In this document: piece by piece, positions 55,509 through 64,000 of the stretch
Layout: every line of letters begins with the position of its first letter
Position numbering within the stretch: position 1 is the stretch's first letter
NCBI RefSeq assembly: GCF_004310345.1
Contig: NZ_SISK01000003.1
Coordinates: forward strand, 62,001 to 126,000
DNA: 64,000 nucleotides
Origin: Paracoccus subflavus
Lineage (GTDB): Bacteria > Pseudomonadota > Alphaproteobacteria > Rhodobacterales > Rhodobacteraceae
Reading direction: 5' to 3'
Translations under genes and position numbers: made by a program
The notes under the pieces: generated by a model
The model's input: the letters and a program-made list of their open reading frames with translations, nothing else
Databases searched by the model: none
What the model was told of the DNA's origin: nothing

Positions 55509-58500
55509 ATGAGCAGGCAGGAATTCTCGCTGGCCGACCGCTTCGACCTGACAAAGCCGCAGGTATTGCTGAACGGCACCCAGGCCCTGGTGCGGCTGAT
55601 GCTGATGCAATCGGCCCGCGACCGGGCGGCGGGGCTGAACACGGCGGGGCTTGTCACCGGGTATCGCGGATCGCCGCTGGGGGCCGTCGATCTGCAAATG
55701 GTGCGCGAAGGCAGGCGCCTGACGGAATCGAACATCCTGTTCCAGCCCGGCCTGAACGAGGATCTGGCCGCCACCGCCATCTGGGGCAGCCAGCAGGCCG
55801 AACTGCGCGGCGAGGGGAAATATGACGGCGTCTTCGCGCTGTGGTATGGCAAGGGACCGGGGGTCGACCGCTCGGGCGACGTGATGCGGCATGGCAACAT
55901 GGCCGGGTCATCGCGCCATGGCGGCGTGGTCATGGCGATGGGCGACGATCACACGGGCGAAAGCTCGACCGTGCTGCACCAGTCGGACTGGGCGATGATC
56001 GACGCCTATATCCCCGTGCTGTCGCCCGCGGGCGTGCAGGAGATCCTGGATTATGGCCTCTATGGCTTTGCGCTGTCGCGCTATGCGGGGGTCTGGACCG
56101 GTCTCAAGACGATGAAGGACACGGTCGAGGCCACCTCGGTCGTGGATGGCAATCCCTTTCGCCTGGCCTTCGTGACCCCCGACCGCGCCCTGCCCGAGGG
56201 CGGGCTGAACATCCGCCTGGGCGACACCCCCATCGCACAAGAGGCGCGGATGATCGACCACAAGCGCTGGGCGGCCGAGGCGTTTTCGCGCGCCAACCGC
56301 ATCGACCGCAAGGTCTGGGGCAAGACGGGTGCGCGGATCGGCTTTGTCGCGGCGGGCAAGAACTGGCTGGATCTGGTCCATGCCCTGTCGCTTCTGGGCA
56401 TCGACGAGGCCGAGGCGGAGCGGCTGGGCCTGACCACCTACAAGGTCGGACAGACCTGGCCCCTGGACATGAAATCCTTTCAGGAATGGTCCGAAACGCT
56501 GGAACTGATCGTTTGCGTCGAGGAAAAGCGCAAGCTGATCGAGGTGCAACTGAAAGAGGCGATCTTCGACAACCGCCATGGCCGTCGGGTCCACGGCTGG
56601 AAACACGACCGCACCGGGGCCGAACTGTTCCCCACCCGCTATGCTCTGGACCCGGTGATGATCGCCCAGAAGATCGGCGAGATTCTGATCGAGGAGGGCC
56701 GCGGCACCGATCACATCAAGGCCGGCCTGACCCGCCTGGCCCAGGTGCGCCGCGCGGACAACGCCCCCGAAATCGCGACCCGCACGCCCTGGTTCTGTTC
56801 GGGCTGCCCGCACAACACCTCGACCAAGGTCCCGGACGGCAGCCGTGCCTATGCGGGCATCGGCTGTCATTACATGGTGCAGTGGATGGACCGCGAGACC
56901 ACCGGTTTCACCCATATGGGCGGCGAGGGCGTCAACTGGGTGGGCGAGGCCCCGTTCAGCAAGCGAAAGCATGTGTTCCAGAACCTGGGCGACGGCACCT
57001 ACAACCATTCGGGATCGCTGGCGATCCGCGCGGCGATCGCGGCGGGCACCAACATCACCTACAAGATTCTGTTCAACGACGCCGTGGCCATGACCGGCGG
57101 CCAGCCGAACGAGGGTGGGCTGTCCGCCCAAAGGATCGCCGCCGAACTGGTGGCGATGGGCGTCAGGCCGCTGGTCGTCGTCCATGACGAAAAGGAGGAT
57201 ATCGACCCCAAGCAGTTTCCGGCGGGACTGCGCTTCGAGGAACGGGCCGCGTTGATGACGGTGCAGCGCGAGCTGTCAGAAACGCCGGGCGTCAGCGCGA
57301 TCCTCTATATCCAGACCTGTGCGGCCGAGAAACGCCGTCGCCGCAAGCGCGGCAAGTTCCCCGATCCCGACCGCCGCGTCTGGATCAACCCCGAGGTCTG
57401 CGAGGGATGCGGCGATTGCGGCGTGCAGTCGAACTGCGTGTCGATCGTGCCGCTGGACACCGAACTGGGCCGCAAGCGCCAGATCGACCAGTCGTCGTGC
57501 AACAAGGACTATTCCTGCCTGAAAGGCTTCTGCCCCAGCTTCGTCACGGTCGAGGGCGGCACGCTGCGCAAGCCCCAGGCCGAGGCCTTCGACATTCCCG
57601 ACCTGCCCATCCCCGACCTGCCCGCGATCGGCGGCACGCATAACGTCGTCATCACCGGCGTCGGCGGCACCGGGGTCGTGACCATCGGCGCGGTCCTGGC
57701 GCAGGCCGCCCATATCGACGGCAAGGGCGCCGGCATGATGGAGATGGCGGGCCTGGCGCAAAAGGGCGGCGCCGTCCATATCCACCTGCGCCTGGCCAAC
57801 CGACCCGAGGACATCAGCGCCATCCGCGTCGCCGTGGGCGAGGCCGACTGCATCATCGGCGGCGATCTGGTCGTGACGGCGGGGGCCAAGACCATCGGCC
57901 TGATGACCAGCGGCCGCACCGGCGCGGTGGTGAACGATCACGAGATCATTACCGGCGACTTTACCCGGCTGCGCGATTTCCGGGTGCCGTCCGACCAGTT
58001 GAAGCTGTCGCTGGAAGCGCGTCTGCGCGACCGGGTGGCATTTTTCGACGCCAACGATCTGGCGCTGCGGCTGCTGGGCGATTCGATCTATTCGAACATG
58101 CTGGTGCTGGGCGCGGCCTGGCAGCAGGGCCTGCTGCCGCTGAGCCTTGAGGCGATCGAACAGGCGATCCGCCTGAACGGCGCCAAGGTCGATGAAAACC
58201 TGCGCGCCTTTCAGATCGGCCGATGGGCGATGGCGTTCCCGGAACAGACCCGCAAGCCGGTCCCCGTCACGCACCTGCCGCCCGACCCCATCGCCTATCG
58301 CGAGGCGCGGCTGACCGGATACCAGGGCAAGCGGCTGGCCCGGCGGTTCCGCAGGCTGGTCGATGCAGCCCCTGCCCCGCTGCGCGAAAGCGTCGCGCGC
58401 GGGTATTACAAGCTGCTGGCCTACAAGGACGAATACGAGGTTGCGCGCCTGCATCTGACCACCGCGCGGCAGGTGGCGGAACAGTGGGACGGCGATCCGA

Positions 58501-58898
58501 AACTGACGCTGCATCTGGCTCCGCCGATCCTGTCGGGCAAGACGGCGGACGGTCGGCCCAAGAAACGCGAATTCGGTTCGTGGATGCTGACGGCCTTCAA
58601 GGTCCTGGCCCGGATGAAAGGCCTGCGCGGAACCCCGTTCGATCCTTTCGGCTATTCCGCCGAACGCCGCCACGAACGCGCCGCGATCCGCGAATACGAA
58701 CACGACATGCGCGAGGTTCTGGCCCAGGTCACGGACGCCACCATGCCCGTCGCCATCGAACTTGCGGAACTGCCGCTGACGGTGCCGGGCTATGGCCCTG
58801 TCAAGGAACAGGCCGCAGCCCTTGCCGCCGCGCGCCGAACCGAGCTGCTGGCGCAGTTCCGCAGCGGCCGGGCGCCCCTGCAACAGGCCGCCGAATGA
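55509..58898 (+). CDS. indolepyruvate ferredoxin oxidoreductase, fused alpha-beta type
   Basis: 1129 aa. 2-oxoacid:ferredoxin oxidoreductase in one chain: pyrimidine/transketolase-like part (about 1-420), TPP-binding part with GIGCHYMVQWMDRE and GDGTYNHSG, Cys-rich segments CEGCGDCGVQSNC and CNKDYSCLKGFC for [4Fe-4S] clusters, then the gamma domain (VITGVGGTGVVTIGAVLAQ, about 720). It decarboxylates aryl pyruvates from aromatic amino acids to acyl-CoA, reducing ferredoxin. ATG 55509 has GGGAGGAG. Probable target of the divergent LysR. Confidence 0.93.
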   Translation: MSRQEFSLADRFDLTKPQVLLNGTQALVRLMLMQSARDRAAGLNTAGLVTGYRGSPLGAVDLQMVREGRRLTESNILFQPGLNEDLAATAIWGSQQAELRGEGKYDGVFALWYGKGPGVDRSGDVMRHGNMAGSSRHGGVVMAMGDDHTGESSTVLHQSDWAMIDAYIPVLSPAGVQEILDYGLYGFALSRYAGVWTGLKTMKDTVEATSVVDGNPFRLAFVTPDRALPEGGLNIRLGDTPIAQEARMIDHKRWAAEAFSRANRIDRKVWGKTGARIGFVAAGKNWLDLVHALSLLGIDEAEAERLGLTTYKVGQTWPLDMKSFQEWSETLELIVCVEEKRKLIEVQLKEAIFDNRHGRRVHGWKHDRTGAELFPTRYALDPVMIAQKIGEILIEEGRGTDHIKAGLTRLAQVRRADNAPEIATRTPWFCSGCPHNTSTKVPDGSRAYAGIGCHYMVQWMDRETTGFTHMGGEGVNWVGEAPFSKRKHVFQNLGDGTYNHSGSLAIRAAIAAGTNITYKILFNDAVAMTGGQPNEGGLSAQRIAAELVAMGVRPLVVVHDEKEDIDPKQFPAGLRFEERAALMTVQRELSETPGVSAILYIQTCAAEKRRRRKRGKFPDPDRRVWINPEVCEGCGDCGVQSNCVSIVPLDTELGRKRQIDQSSCNKDYSCLKGFCPSFVTVEGGTLRKPQAEAFDIPDLPIPDLPAIGGTHNVVITGVGGTGVVTIGAVLAQAAHIDGKGAGMMEMAGLAQKGGAVHIHLRLANRPEDISAIRVAVGEADCIIGGDLVVTAGAKTIGLMTSGRTGAVVNDHEIITGDFTRLRDFRVPSDQLKLSLEARLRDRVAFFDANDLALRLLGDSIYSNMLVLGAAWQQGLLPLSLEAIEQAIRLNGAKVDENLRAFQIGRWAMAFPEQTRKPVPVTHLPPDPIAYREARLTGYQGKRLARRFRRLVDAAPAPLRESVARGYYKLLAYKDEYEVARLHLTTARQVAEQWDGDPKLTLHLAPPILSGKTADGRPKKREFGSWMLTAFKVLARMKGLRGTPFDPFGYSAERRHERAAIREYEHDMREVLAQVTDATMPVAIELAELPLTVPGYGPVKEQAAALAAARRTELLAQFRSGRAPLQQAAE

Positions 58899-58989
58899 CC
58901 ACCTTTCGGTGACCGACTGATCTAGGTCATTTGCAAAACCCGCGATGCGCCCTAGAAAGGCGCCTCGCGGGGCAAGCAGGGGTGGGGCC

Positions 58990-59802
58990 ATGGCGGTAGG
59001 CGTCTTCGATTCGGGACTGGGCGGGCTGACGGTCCATCAGGCCATCGCCGCGCGTCTGCCCGATCTGCCGCTGGTCTATCTGGGCGACAACAAGCACACC
59101 CCCTATGGCACCCGCACCGCCGAGGACATTTTCGACCTGACCTGCGCGGGCGTGGAACGGCTGTGGGCCGAGGGGTGCGATCTGGTGATCCTGGCCTGCA
59201 ATACGGCATCGGCGGCGGCCCTGAAGCGGATGCAGGAAAGCTGGCTGCCCCAGGACAAGCGCGTGCTGGGCGTCTTTGTGCCCATGATCGAGGCGCTGAC
59301 CGAACGCCGCTGGGGCGACAATTCCCCCCCGCGCGAGGTCGCGGTCAAGCATGTGGCCCTGTTCGCGACCCCGGCGACCGTCGCCAGCCGCGCCTTTCAG
59401 CGGGAACTGGCCTTCCGCGCCGTGGGCGTCGATGTCGAGGCGCAGCCCTGCGGCGGCGTCGTCGATGCCATCGAGATGGGCGACGAGATCCTGGCCGAGG
59501 CGCTTGTGGCCTCGCATGTCGAGGCCCTGCTGCGCCGGATGCCATACCCCGAGGCCGCGGTGCTGGGCTGCACCCACTATCCGCTGGTTCAGGATGCTTT
59601 CCAGCGGGCGCTTGGCCCGAAGGTCAAGGTGTTCAGCCAGGCGGGACTGGTCGCGGAAAGCCTGGCCGACTATCTGCAGCGCAGGCCGGAATTCCTGGGA
59701 TCGGGCACCGAATCCAAGAACCTGACGACCGGCAATCCGGTCCGCGTGTCGGGCAAGGCCACGCAATTCCTGCGCCGCCCGATCCGTTTCGAGGCAGCAT
59801 GA
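58990..59802 (+). CDS. murI: glutamate racemase
   Basis: 270 aa. Makes D-glutamate for peptidoglycan. Asp7 ([10 protein letters not shown]), Cys70 (ILACNTASA) and Cys194 (LGCTHYPLV) are the catalytic residues. The longer frame from 58945 adds 15 residues without support. The stop overlaps an ATG (59799) in frame with ccmE. Confidence 0.96.
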   Translation: MAVGVFDSGLGGLTVHQAIAARLPDLPLVYLGDNKHTPYGTRTAEDIFDLTCAGVERLWAEGCDLVILACNTASAAALKRMQESWLPQDKRVLGVFVPMIEALTERRWGDNSPPREVAVKHVALFATPATVASRAFQRELAFRAVGVDVEAQPCGGVVDAIEMGDEILAEALVASHVEALLRRMPYPEAAVLGCTHYPLVQDAFQRALGPKVKVFSQAGLVAESLADYLQRRPEFLGSGTESKNLTTGNPVRVSGKATQFLRRPIRFEAA

Positions 59803-59813
59803 GGACGAAACCC

Positions 59814-60272
59814 ATGGCAGGCATGAAATCCCTCAAGAAACGTCGCCGCGTCCAGGTGATCGCGGCGGCGGCCGTCGCCCTGGTCATCGCCGTGGGTCTG
59901 ATCGGCTATGGCTTCCGCGACGGGATCAACCTGTATCGCTCGCCCACGCAGGTGGCCGAACTGGCCCCCGCGCCGGACGAATATTTCCAGCTTGGCGGGC
60001 TGGTCAAGGAAGGCACCGTCGTCAACCGCGACGGGGTGGAATTCGACTTCGTCATCACCGACGGCGCGGCGGAAATCCCCGTCAGCTATGTCGGGCGCGA
60101 CCCGCGGCCCGACCTGTTCACCGAAGGCCAGGGCACCATCGCCAAGGGATACTATCGCAACGGCCGGTTCGAGGCGAGCGACCTGCTGGCAAAGCACGAC
60201 GAAACCTATATGCCGCGAGAGGTCATGGACACGCTCAAGGAAACGGGCGTCTATCAGGACCCCAACAGCTAG
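59814..60272 (+). CDS. ccmE: haem chaperone CcmE
   Basis: 152 aa. N-terminal membrane anchor after a basic stretch KKRRRVQVIAAAAVALVIAV, OB-fold, and the covalent haem-binding His128 with Tyr132 in AKHDETYMP. GAGGAC 8 nt before ATG 59814 supports that start over 59799 or 59823. Carries haem from CcmC to CcmF. It follows murI directly and stands alone among ccm genes. Confidence 0.96.
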   Translation: MAGMKSLKKRRRVQVIAAAAVALVIAVGLIGYGFRDGINLYRSPTQVAELAPAPDEYFQLGGLVKEGTVVNRDGVEFDFVITDGAAEIPVSYVGRDPRPDLFTEGQGTIAKGYYRNGRFEASDLLAKHDETYMPREVMDTLKETGVYQDPNS

Positions 60273-60529
60273 GGCGGCGGTTCCAGCAGTCTGGCGATGT
60301 CGGCAAAGACGCCCTGCCATTCGGCATCCTGCTGCGGTATGAAGCGCAGGAAATGCAGGAAATGCAGCAGGAACGCCCCCTCGCCGGCGAAAAAGGCCAA
60401 TCGGGCCTGCCGCCCTTCGGGGCTGCCGGCGTCCAGTCCCGCCAGTCTTTCCCGATACCAGCCTTGGGTCGAGGCCAGATGCCCGGGCGTCTGCATCAGC
60501 CCGGCCATCAGCCTGGCGGCCTTGGACAT
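60269..60529 (-). pseudogene. orphan TetR-like C-terminal domain fragment
   Basis: 86 aa from ATG 60529. The pattern GWYRERLAGLDAGSPEGRQA and AFFAGEGAFLLHFLHFLRF followed by DAEWQGVFADIARLLE resembles the C-terminal ligand-binding part of TetR regulators, but no helix-turn-helix is found upstream in any frame before trkH begins. Its stop overlaps the ccmE stop. Either a decayed regulator or a small stand-alone protein. Confidence 0.4.
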
Positions 60530-60628
60530 CGACACCTCGTCGGCCTCGGCAACGGCGCATCGGCCGGACGGGGCGGATGATCGGGCAGGACGCTTGACGC
60601 CCGCCGGGGCGCGGGGCAAGCAGGCGCG

Positions 60629-62080
60629 ATGATCGACCTGCGCCCCGTTGTCCATCCGATCGGCAAGATCATCGTCACCTTCGGGGTCGCGATGATGGCG
60701 CCGCTGCTTGTGGACTGGTGGCACGGCAATCCGCATTGGAGGGTATTCCTGCAAAGCGGCGCGCTGACCGTTGTTGCGGGTCTGCTGCTGTCGGTGGCCA
60801 CCTGGGGCGATTACCGCAGCCTGACGATCCAGCAGGCGTTCCTGCTGACCTCGGGGCTGTGGGCGGTGCTGCCGGTCTTTGGCGCGCTGCCGTTCCTGCT
60901 GGGCCAGCCGGACGCCGCTTTCGTGGACGCCTATTTCGAGGCGATGTCGGGCCTGACGACCACGGGAACAACCGCCTTTGCGGAACTGGACGTCCTGCCG
61001 CACGGGACGCATCTGTGGCGGGCGATCCTGCACTGGACGGGCGGCCTGGGCATTGTCGTGGTGGCCATGGTGTTCCTGCCGGTCATGAAGGTCGGGGGGA
61101 TGCAGTTCTTCCGGTCCGAGGGATTCGACACCCTGGGCAAGATGCTGCCCCGCGCGGGCCAGATCGCGGCCGAGATGACGCGCATCTACATGATGCTGAC
61201 CGCCGCCTGCGTCGTGACCTTTCTGCTGCTGGGCATGACCGGTTTCGATGCCATCGTGCAGGCTTTCGGCACGGTGTCCACCGGCGGATTTTCGAATTAC
61301 GACGCCAGTTTCGGGGCCTTCCTGGGTCCGCCCGAATGGGCCGCGTCGGTGTTCATGATCCTGGCCTCGATCCCGTTCATCCGCATGGTCCAGGCCACGC
61401 GCGGACAGTTCACCCCGATCTGGAGGGACATCCAGATCCGCGCCTATCTGCGATGGATCGGGTATGCCTGCGCGATCATCGTGGTGTATCGCATCGTGTT
61501 CCTGCAACATCAGGGCACGTTTGTGGAAATCCTCCGCGAAACCGTGTTCAACGTCGTCTCGATCTTTTCGGGCACCGGGTTCGCCTCGACCAACGTGCTG
61601 GAATGGGGGCATCTGCCACTGGCGGTGCTGATCATCTGCGGGCTGATCGGCGGCTGCACCGGATCGACCGGCTGTTCGGTCAAGGTGTTCCGCTATCTGG
61701 TGCTGTTCCAGGCCGTGCGGGCGCAGTTGCGGCGGATGCATTCGCCCCACCGCGTCTATGCCCTGCGCTACGAAGGCCGCCCGCTAAGCCAGGACGTGAC
61801 CGATTCGGTCATGGCTTTCTTCACGCTGTTCATGCTGACCTTTGGCCTGCTGATCGTGGGCCTGTCGCTGACCGGGCTGCACCCGCGCACCGCCCTGACG
61901 GGCGCCTGGACCGCCATTGCCAATATCGGGGTGGTCTGGGGGCCGGAAATCACTGCCAACGGGTCCATCGCGCAGTTTCCCGACAGTGCCAAGTGGATGA
62001 TGACCCTGGGCATGTACCTGGGCCGGCTGGAACTGGTGTCCGTGCTGGTCCTGCTGCTGCCGCGGTTCTGGCGGGGTTAG
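60629..62080 (+). CDS. trkH: TrkH-family potassium uptake protein
   Basis: 483 aa. Four membrane-pore-membrane repeats with filter segments TTTGTTAF (about 110), STGGFSNYD (about 218), SGTGFASTN (about 313) and NIGVVWGPEI (about 432). Works with TrkA, which is not in the window. ATG 60629 has a modest AGCAGG upstream. Length typical. Confidence 0.94.
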   Translation: MIDLRPVVHPIGKIIVTFGVAMMAPLLVDWWHGNPHWRVFLQSGALTVVAGLLLSVATWGDYRSLTIQQAFLLTSGLWAVLPVFGALPFLLGQPDAAFVDAYFEAMSGLTTTGTTAFAELDVLPHGTHLWRAILHWTGGLGIVVVAMVFLPVMKVGGMQFFRSEGFDTLGKMLPRAGQIAAEMTRIYMMLTAACVVTFLLLGMTGFDAIVQAFGTVSTGGFSNYDASFGAFLGPPEWAASVFMILASIPFIRMVQATRGQFTPIWRDIQIRAYLRWIGYACAIIVVYRIVFLQHQGTFVEILRETVFNVVSIFSGTGFASTNVLEWGHLPLAVLIICGLIGGCTGSTGCSVKVFRYLVLFQAVRAQLRRMHSPHRVYALRYEGRPLSQDVTDSVMAFFTLFMLTFGLLIVGLSLTGLHPRTALTGAWTAIANIGVVWGPEITANGSIAQFPDSAKWMMTLGMYLGRLELVSVLVLLLPRFWRG

Positions 62081-62087
62081 GGGGGCG

Positions 62088-62588
62088 CTACAAGCGTTTC
62101 TCGAAGAACCTGTCCGGATAGGGATCGTCGTTGAAACGGTCGATCTCGGTCCAGCCGGTGTTGCGGTAAAGGGCCAGGGCCTCGGTCAGCGCGCTGTTGG
62201 TGTCCAGCATCAGCCGGTGGATGCCCAGGCCCGCGGCACGCGCCTCGATCTCGTCCATCAGGCGGCGGGCAAGGCCCTGGCCGCGGGCAGCCGGCGCCAC
62301 CCAGACGCGCTTGACCTCGGCCTCGCCCCTGCCAAATCCCTTCAGTCCGGCGCAGCCGACCGGCTGACCGCCCGACCAGGCGACCAGAAAGACCCCGCGC
62401 GGGGGCAGCATGTCCTCGGCCTCGGGGTCGCGCGACAACGACACGTCAAAGCCCTGCCGGAACCGCCGGGCCAGTTCGCCGTAATAGTGATCCAGGCACT
62501 CGCGCGCCGTGGTGTCCCGAGGATCGGCCGCCATGATCCTGACATCCGCAAGGGGGACGCGCCCGCCGTCGTTCCCTGGACGGTTCAT
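62088..62588 (-). CDS. GNAT family N-acetyltransferase
   Basis: 166 aa. Acetyl-CoA motif RVWVAPAARGQGLARRLMDE (about 93-112), then LMLDTNSALTEALALYRNTGW. Substrate unknown. Its start overlaps the stop of the upstream secreted protein (ATGA). Confidence 0.9.
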   Translation of the reverse strand: MNRPGNDGGRVPLADVRIMAADPRDTTARECLDHYYGELARRFRQGFDVSLSRDPEAEDMLPPRGVFLVAWSGGQPVGCAGLKGFGRGEAEVKRVWVAPAARGQGLARRLMDEIEARAAGLGIHRLMLDTNSALTEALALYRNTGWTEIDRFNDDPYPDRFFEKRL

Positions 62589-63934
62589 GGCCGGGCCGGC
62601 AGGGCGGCCCCCGCCGTGCCGTTCGTTCCGGCCCCCGGCATGGCCGGGCCGGTCGCTGCATCGTTCGCCGCCGGTCCCTTGCGCGCAAGACTGTCCGACA
62701 TTTCCGCCGCGATCCGTGCCTGCCCATCCGCATCCGCCGCAGGCCAGATCAGCACGAAGCCCTCGGCCCGGCCGTCGCGGACCCAGCCCTCGGCGCGGCC
62801 GATATGGGCCTCGTTCGCGCCCTCCAGCAGCACATGGCCGGGCTGGATCGTGCGGCTGGGCTGGGGCACCCAGCCAAGCGCCGTCACCAGCCCCGACAGA
62901 TCCAGCAGTTCCTGCTGCCCGCCGGGCTGGCTGAACAGGATCAGCGCCGCGCCCGAGCCATCCTTCGGGCCATAGATCGACAGCGCGCGTTCCGTCCGGT
63001 CGAACTCCAGCCGGTCCATCGGCGCCAGCAACGACAGGCCGGTGGCCGGATCGTCCAGCCTGTCCAGACCCATCTCGGCCCGCCAGGCGTCGCGGCGGGC
63101 GATCAGGTCGCGCATGGCGGTGCCCGGGTCGGTCGATGTCCGGCTGGCCAGAATCTGGGCCGTGATGGCGTCGCGGGTGCGGGGGCCGGACTGGCCGTCG
63201 ATCTCTCCGTCATAGACGCCCGCCCAGCGCAAAGCGCGCTGCACCTGATCCATGGGCGGCATCTGGGCAGCAGTTGTGGGCGGCGGCGGCAGGTCTGGCG
63301 TCTCGCCGGGCCGAACCACAGCGGCCAAGTCGGCCGCATCCGACACGAAGGCGTCGTTCGGGACCAGATCGCCGTCCTTGAACACCCGCAGCCAGGCCTC
63401 GGCGGTGGCGCGGTCCATCGGACCCAAGGCCACCCCGAACCAGCCGTTCGGCAGTTCCGCCAGCCCCGCCTCGGGAAAGGTGCGGCGCCAGTCGGCCAGC
63501 GCGGCATCGCCATCCGCGCGCGCCTGCACGGATTGCAGACGGATATAGGCGCCCGGCGCGGGCAGGTCGGCCTGCGGCGCGGCAGGTGGGGCAGCCTCGG
63601 GCACGGTTTCTGCCACAGTGCCCGCGCCCACCGGGGTCAGCACCACATCCGCGCCCGGCACGGCCACGAAACTGTCCGAGGGGATCTGCCGCGCCTGTTT
63701 CAGCGCGTCGATCCGTTCGCCCGCCTCTTCGGGCGACAGCGGGCCGATGGCGATGGCGGTCCAGCCGCGCGGCAGCGGAAACGTCACCACGTCGTCGAAC
63801 CGTTCGGCCCAGCGGGCCGCCGCCTCGGCCACGTCGCCTTCGCGCTTGGCCTCGATCCGGATCACGGCATCCTGCGCCCATGCCGCCATCGGCAGCGCCG
63901 CCGCCATCACCAAGCCTGCTGCCAAGCGCCGCAT
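62585..63934 (-). CDS. secreted peptidoglycan-binding-domain protein
   Basis: 449 aa. Signal peptide (LAAGLVMAAALPMAAWAQDA, about 4-23). Two related alpha/beta repeats in the first half (WAERFDDVVTFPLPRGWTAIAIGPL and WRRTFPEAGLAELPNGWFGVALGPM) look SPOR-like. A PG_binding_1-type helical unit follows (VQRALRWAGVYDGEIDGQSG, about 232-251). The C-terminal half (about 290-430) is a family I do not recognise. The extreme C-terminus is Ala/Gly-rich. Likely periplasmic and bound to the wall. First gene of a pair with the acetyltransferase. Downstream of 63934 to the window end no gene is visible. Confidence 0.8.
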   Translation of the reverse strand: MRRLAAGLVMAAALPMAAWAQDAVIRIEAKREGDVAEAAARWAERFDDVVTFPLPRGWTAIAIGPLSPEEAGERIDALKQARQIPSDSFVAVPGADVVLTPVGAGTVAETVPEAAPPAAPQADLPAPGAYIRLQSVQARADGDAALADWRRTFPEAGLAELPNGWFGVALGPMDRATAEAWLRVFKDGDLVPNDAFVSDAADLAAVVRPGETPDLPPPPTTAAQMPPMDQVQRALRWAGVYDGEIDGQSGPRTRDAITAQILASRTSTDPGTAMRDLIARRDAWRAEMGLDRLDDPATGLSLLAPMDRLEFDRTERALSIYGPKDGSGAALILFSQPGGQQELLDLSGLVTALGWVPQPSRTIQPGHVLLEGANEAHIGRAEGWVRDGRAEGFVLIWPAADADGQARIAAEMSDSLARKGPAANDAATGPAMPGAGTNGTAGAALPARP

Positions 63935-64000
63935 TCCCGTCCCCCTTCGATCCCGTGGCCTTTATTGACCCTGTTCCCCGCCCCGCCTAGAAGGCCGCAA

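Overview
This window is 64 kb of GC-rich, densely coding bacterial chromosome. Almost every gene is of alphaproteobacterial, Rhodobacterales type: the block yajC-secD-secF-Mth938-like-ccmABCDG, a fused IspDF, a fused two-domain indolepyruvate oxidoreductase, small proteins of the DUF2312/GapR, DUF3572, DUF983 and PAS_5 families, a CtrA-type site and a gene-transfer-agent (GTA)-type lysis pair. A Paracoccus-like member of the Rhodobacteraceae is my best guess. That is an inference from gene families and order, not from a database search.

0-5 kb: pcaB (protocatechuate branch) faces a beta-keto acid cleavage enzyme. Next come aroQ, dinB, an isochorismatase-type hydrolase and two small proteins. 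5-12.5 kb: a compatible-solute block in which a stress-type SDR, treZ, treY and glgX run in one direction with start/stop overlaps between SDR, treZ and treY. It would turn glycogen-like glucan into trehalose and ends in a DUF2934 protein. 12.5-18.6 kb: one long minus-strand run from protein export (yajC, secD, secF) into haem export and cytochrome c maturation (ccmABCDG). 18.9-26.6 kb: an M20 amidohydrolase, mazG, a tRNA-Val(CAC) immediately upstream of dusA, an HU-like protein, a DEAD-box helicase, a GapR-like protein, dtd, a decayed IS5-family element and a 2Fe-2S ferredoxin.

26.7-35.6 kb: membrane quality control (hflK-hflC, then a periplasmic Deg protease with an 82-bp tandem duplication of its 3' end). 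A minus-strand run gmk - gamma-carbonic-anhydrase-like - phoR - rpiA - gor follows. 35.7-46 kb: a PAS protein, rnd, tgt, sufT, an A-type Fe-S carrier and tpiA. Then a signalling cluster: an H-NOX-like protein that lacks the haem histidine, overlapping an HNOBA-GGDEF diguanylate cyclase, next to DUF3572 and a PleD-type cyclase with two degenerate receivers. DUF983, Nudix and enoyl-CoA hydratase genes close this part.

46-54.4 kb: ccmF-ccmH, a GTA-type endolysin/holin pair preceded by a perfect TTAA-N7-TTAAC CtrA site, and the tightly overlapping run purL-ispDF-pgpA-cinA. Between purL and a LysR gene lies a candidate small RNA with an anti-Shine-Dalgarno loop and a strong terminator. 54.4-64 kb: LysR diverging from the indolepyruvate oxidoreductase, murI-ccmE, an orphan TetR-like C-terminal fragment, trkH, a GNAT acetyltransferase and a secreted peptidoglycan-binding-domain protein.

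The cytochrome c maturation genes are spread over three places (12.5-15.3, 46.1-48.5 and 59.8 kb). No phage genome, CRISPR array or rRNA operon is present. The most interesting points are the haem-ligand-less H-NOX/cyclase pair, the CtrA-site GTA lysis cassette and the candidate small RNA.
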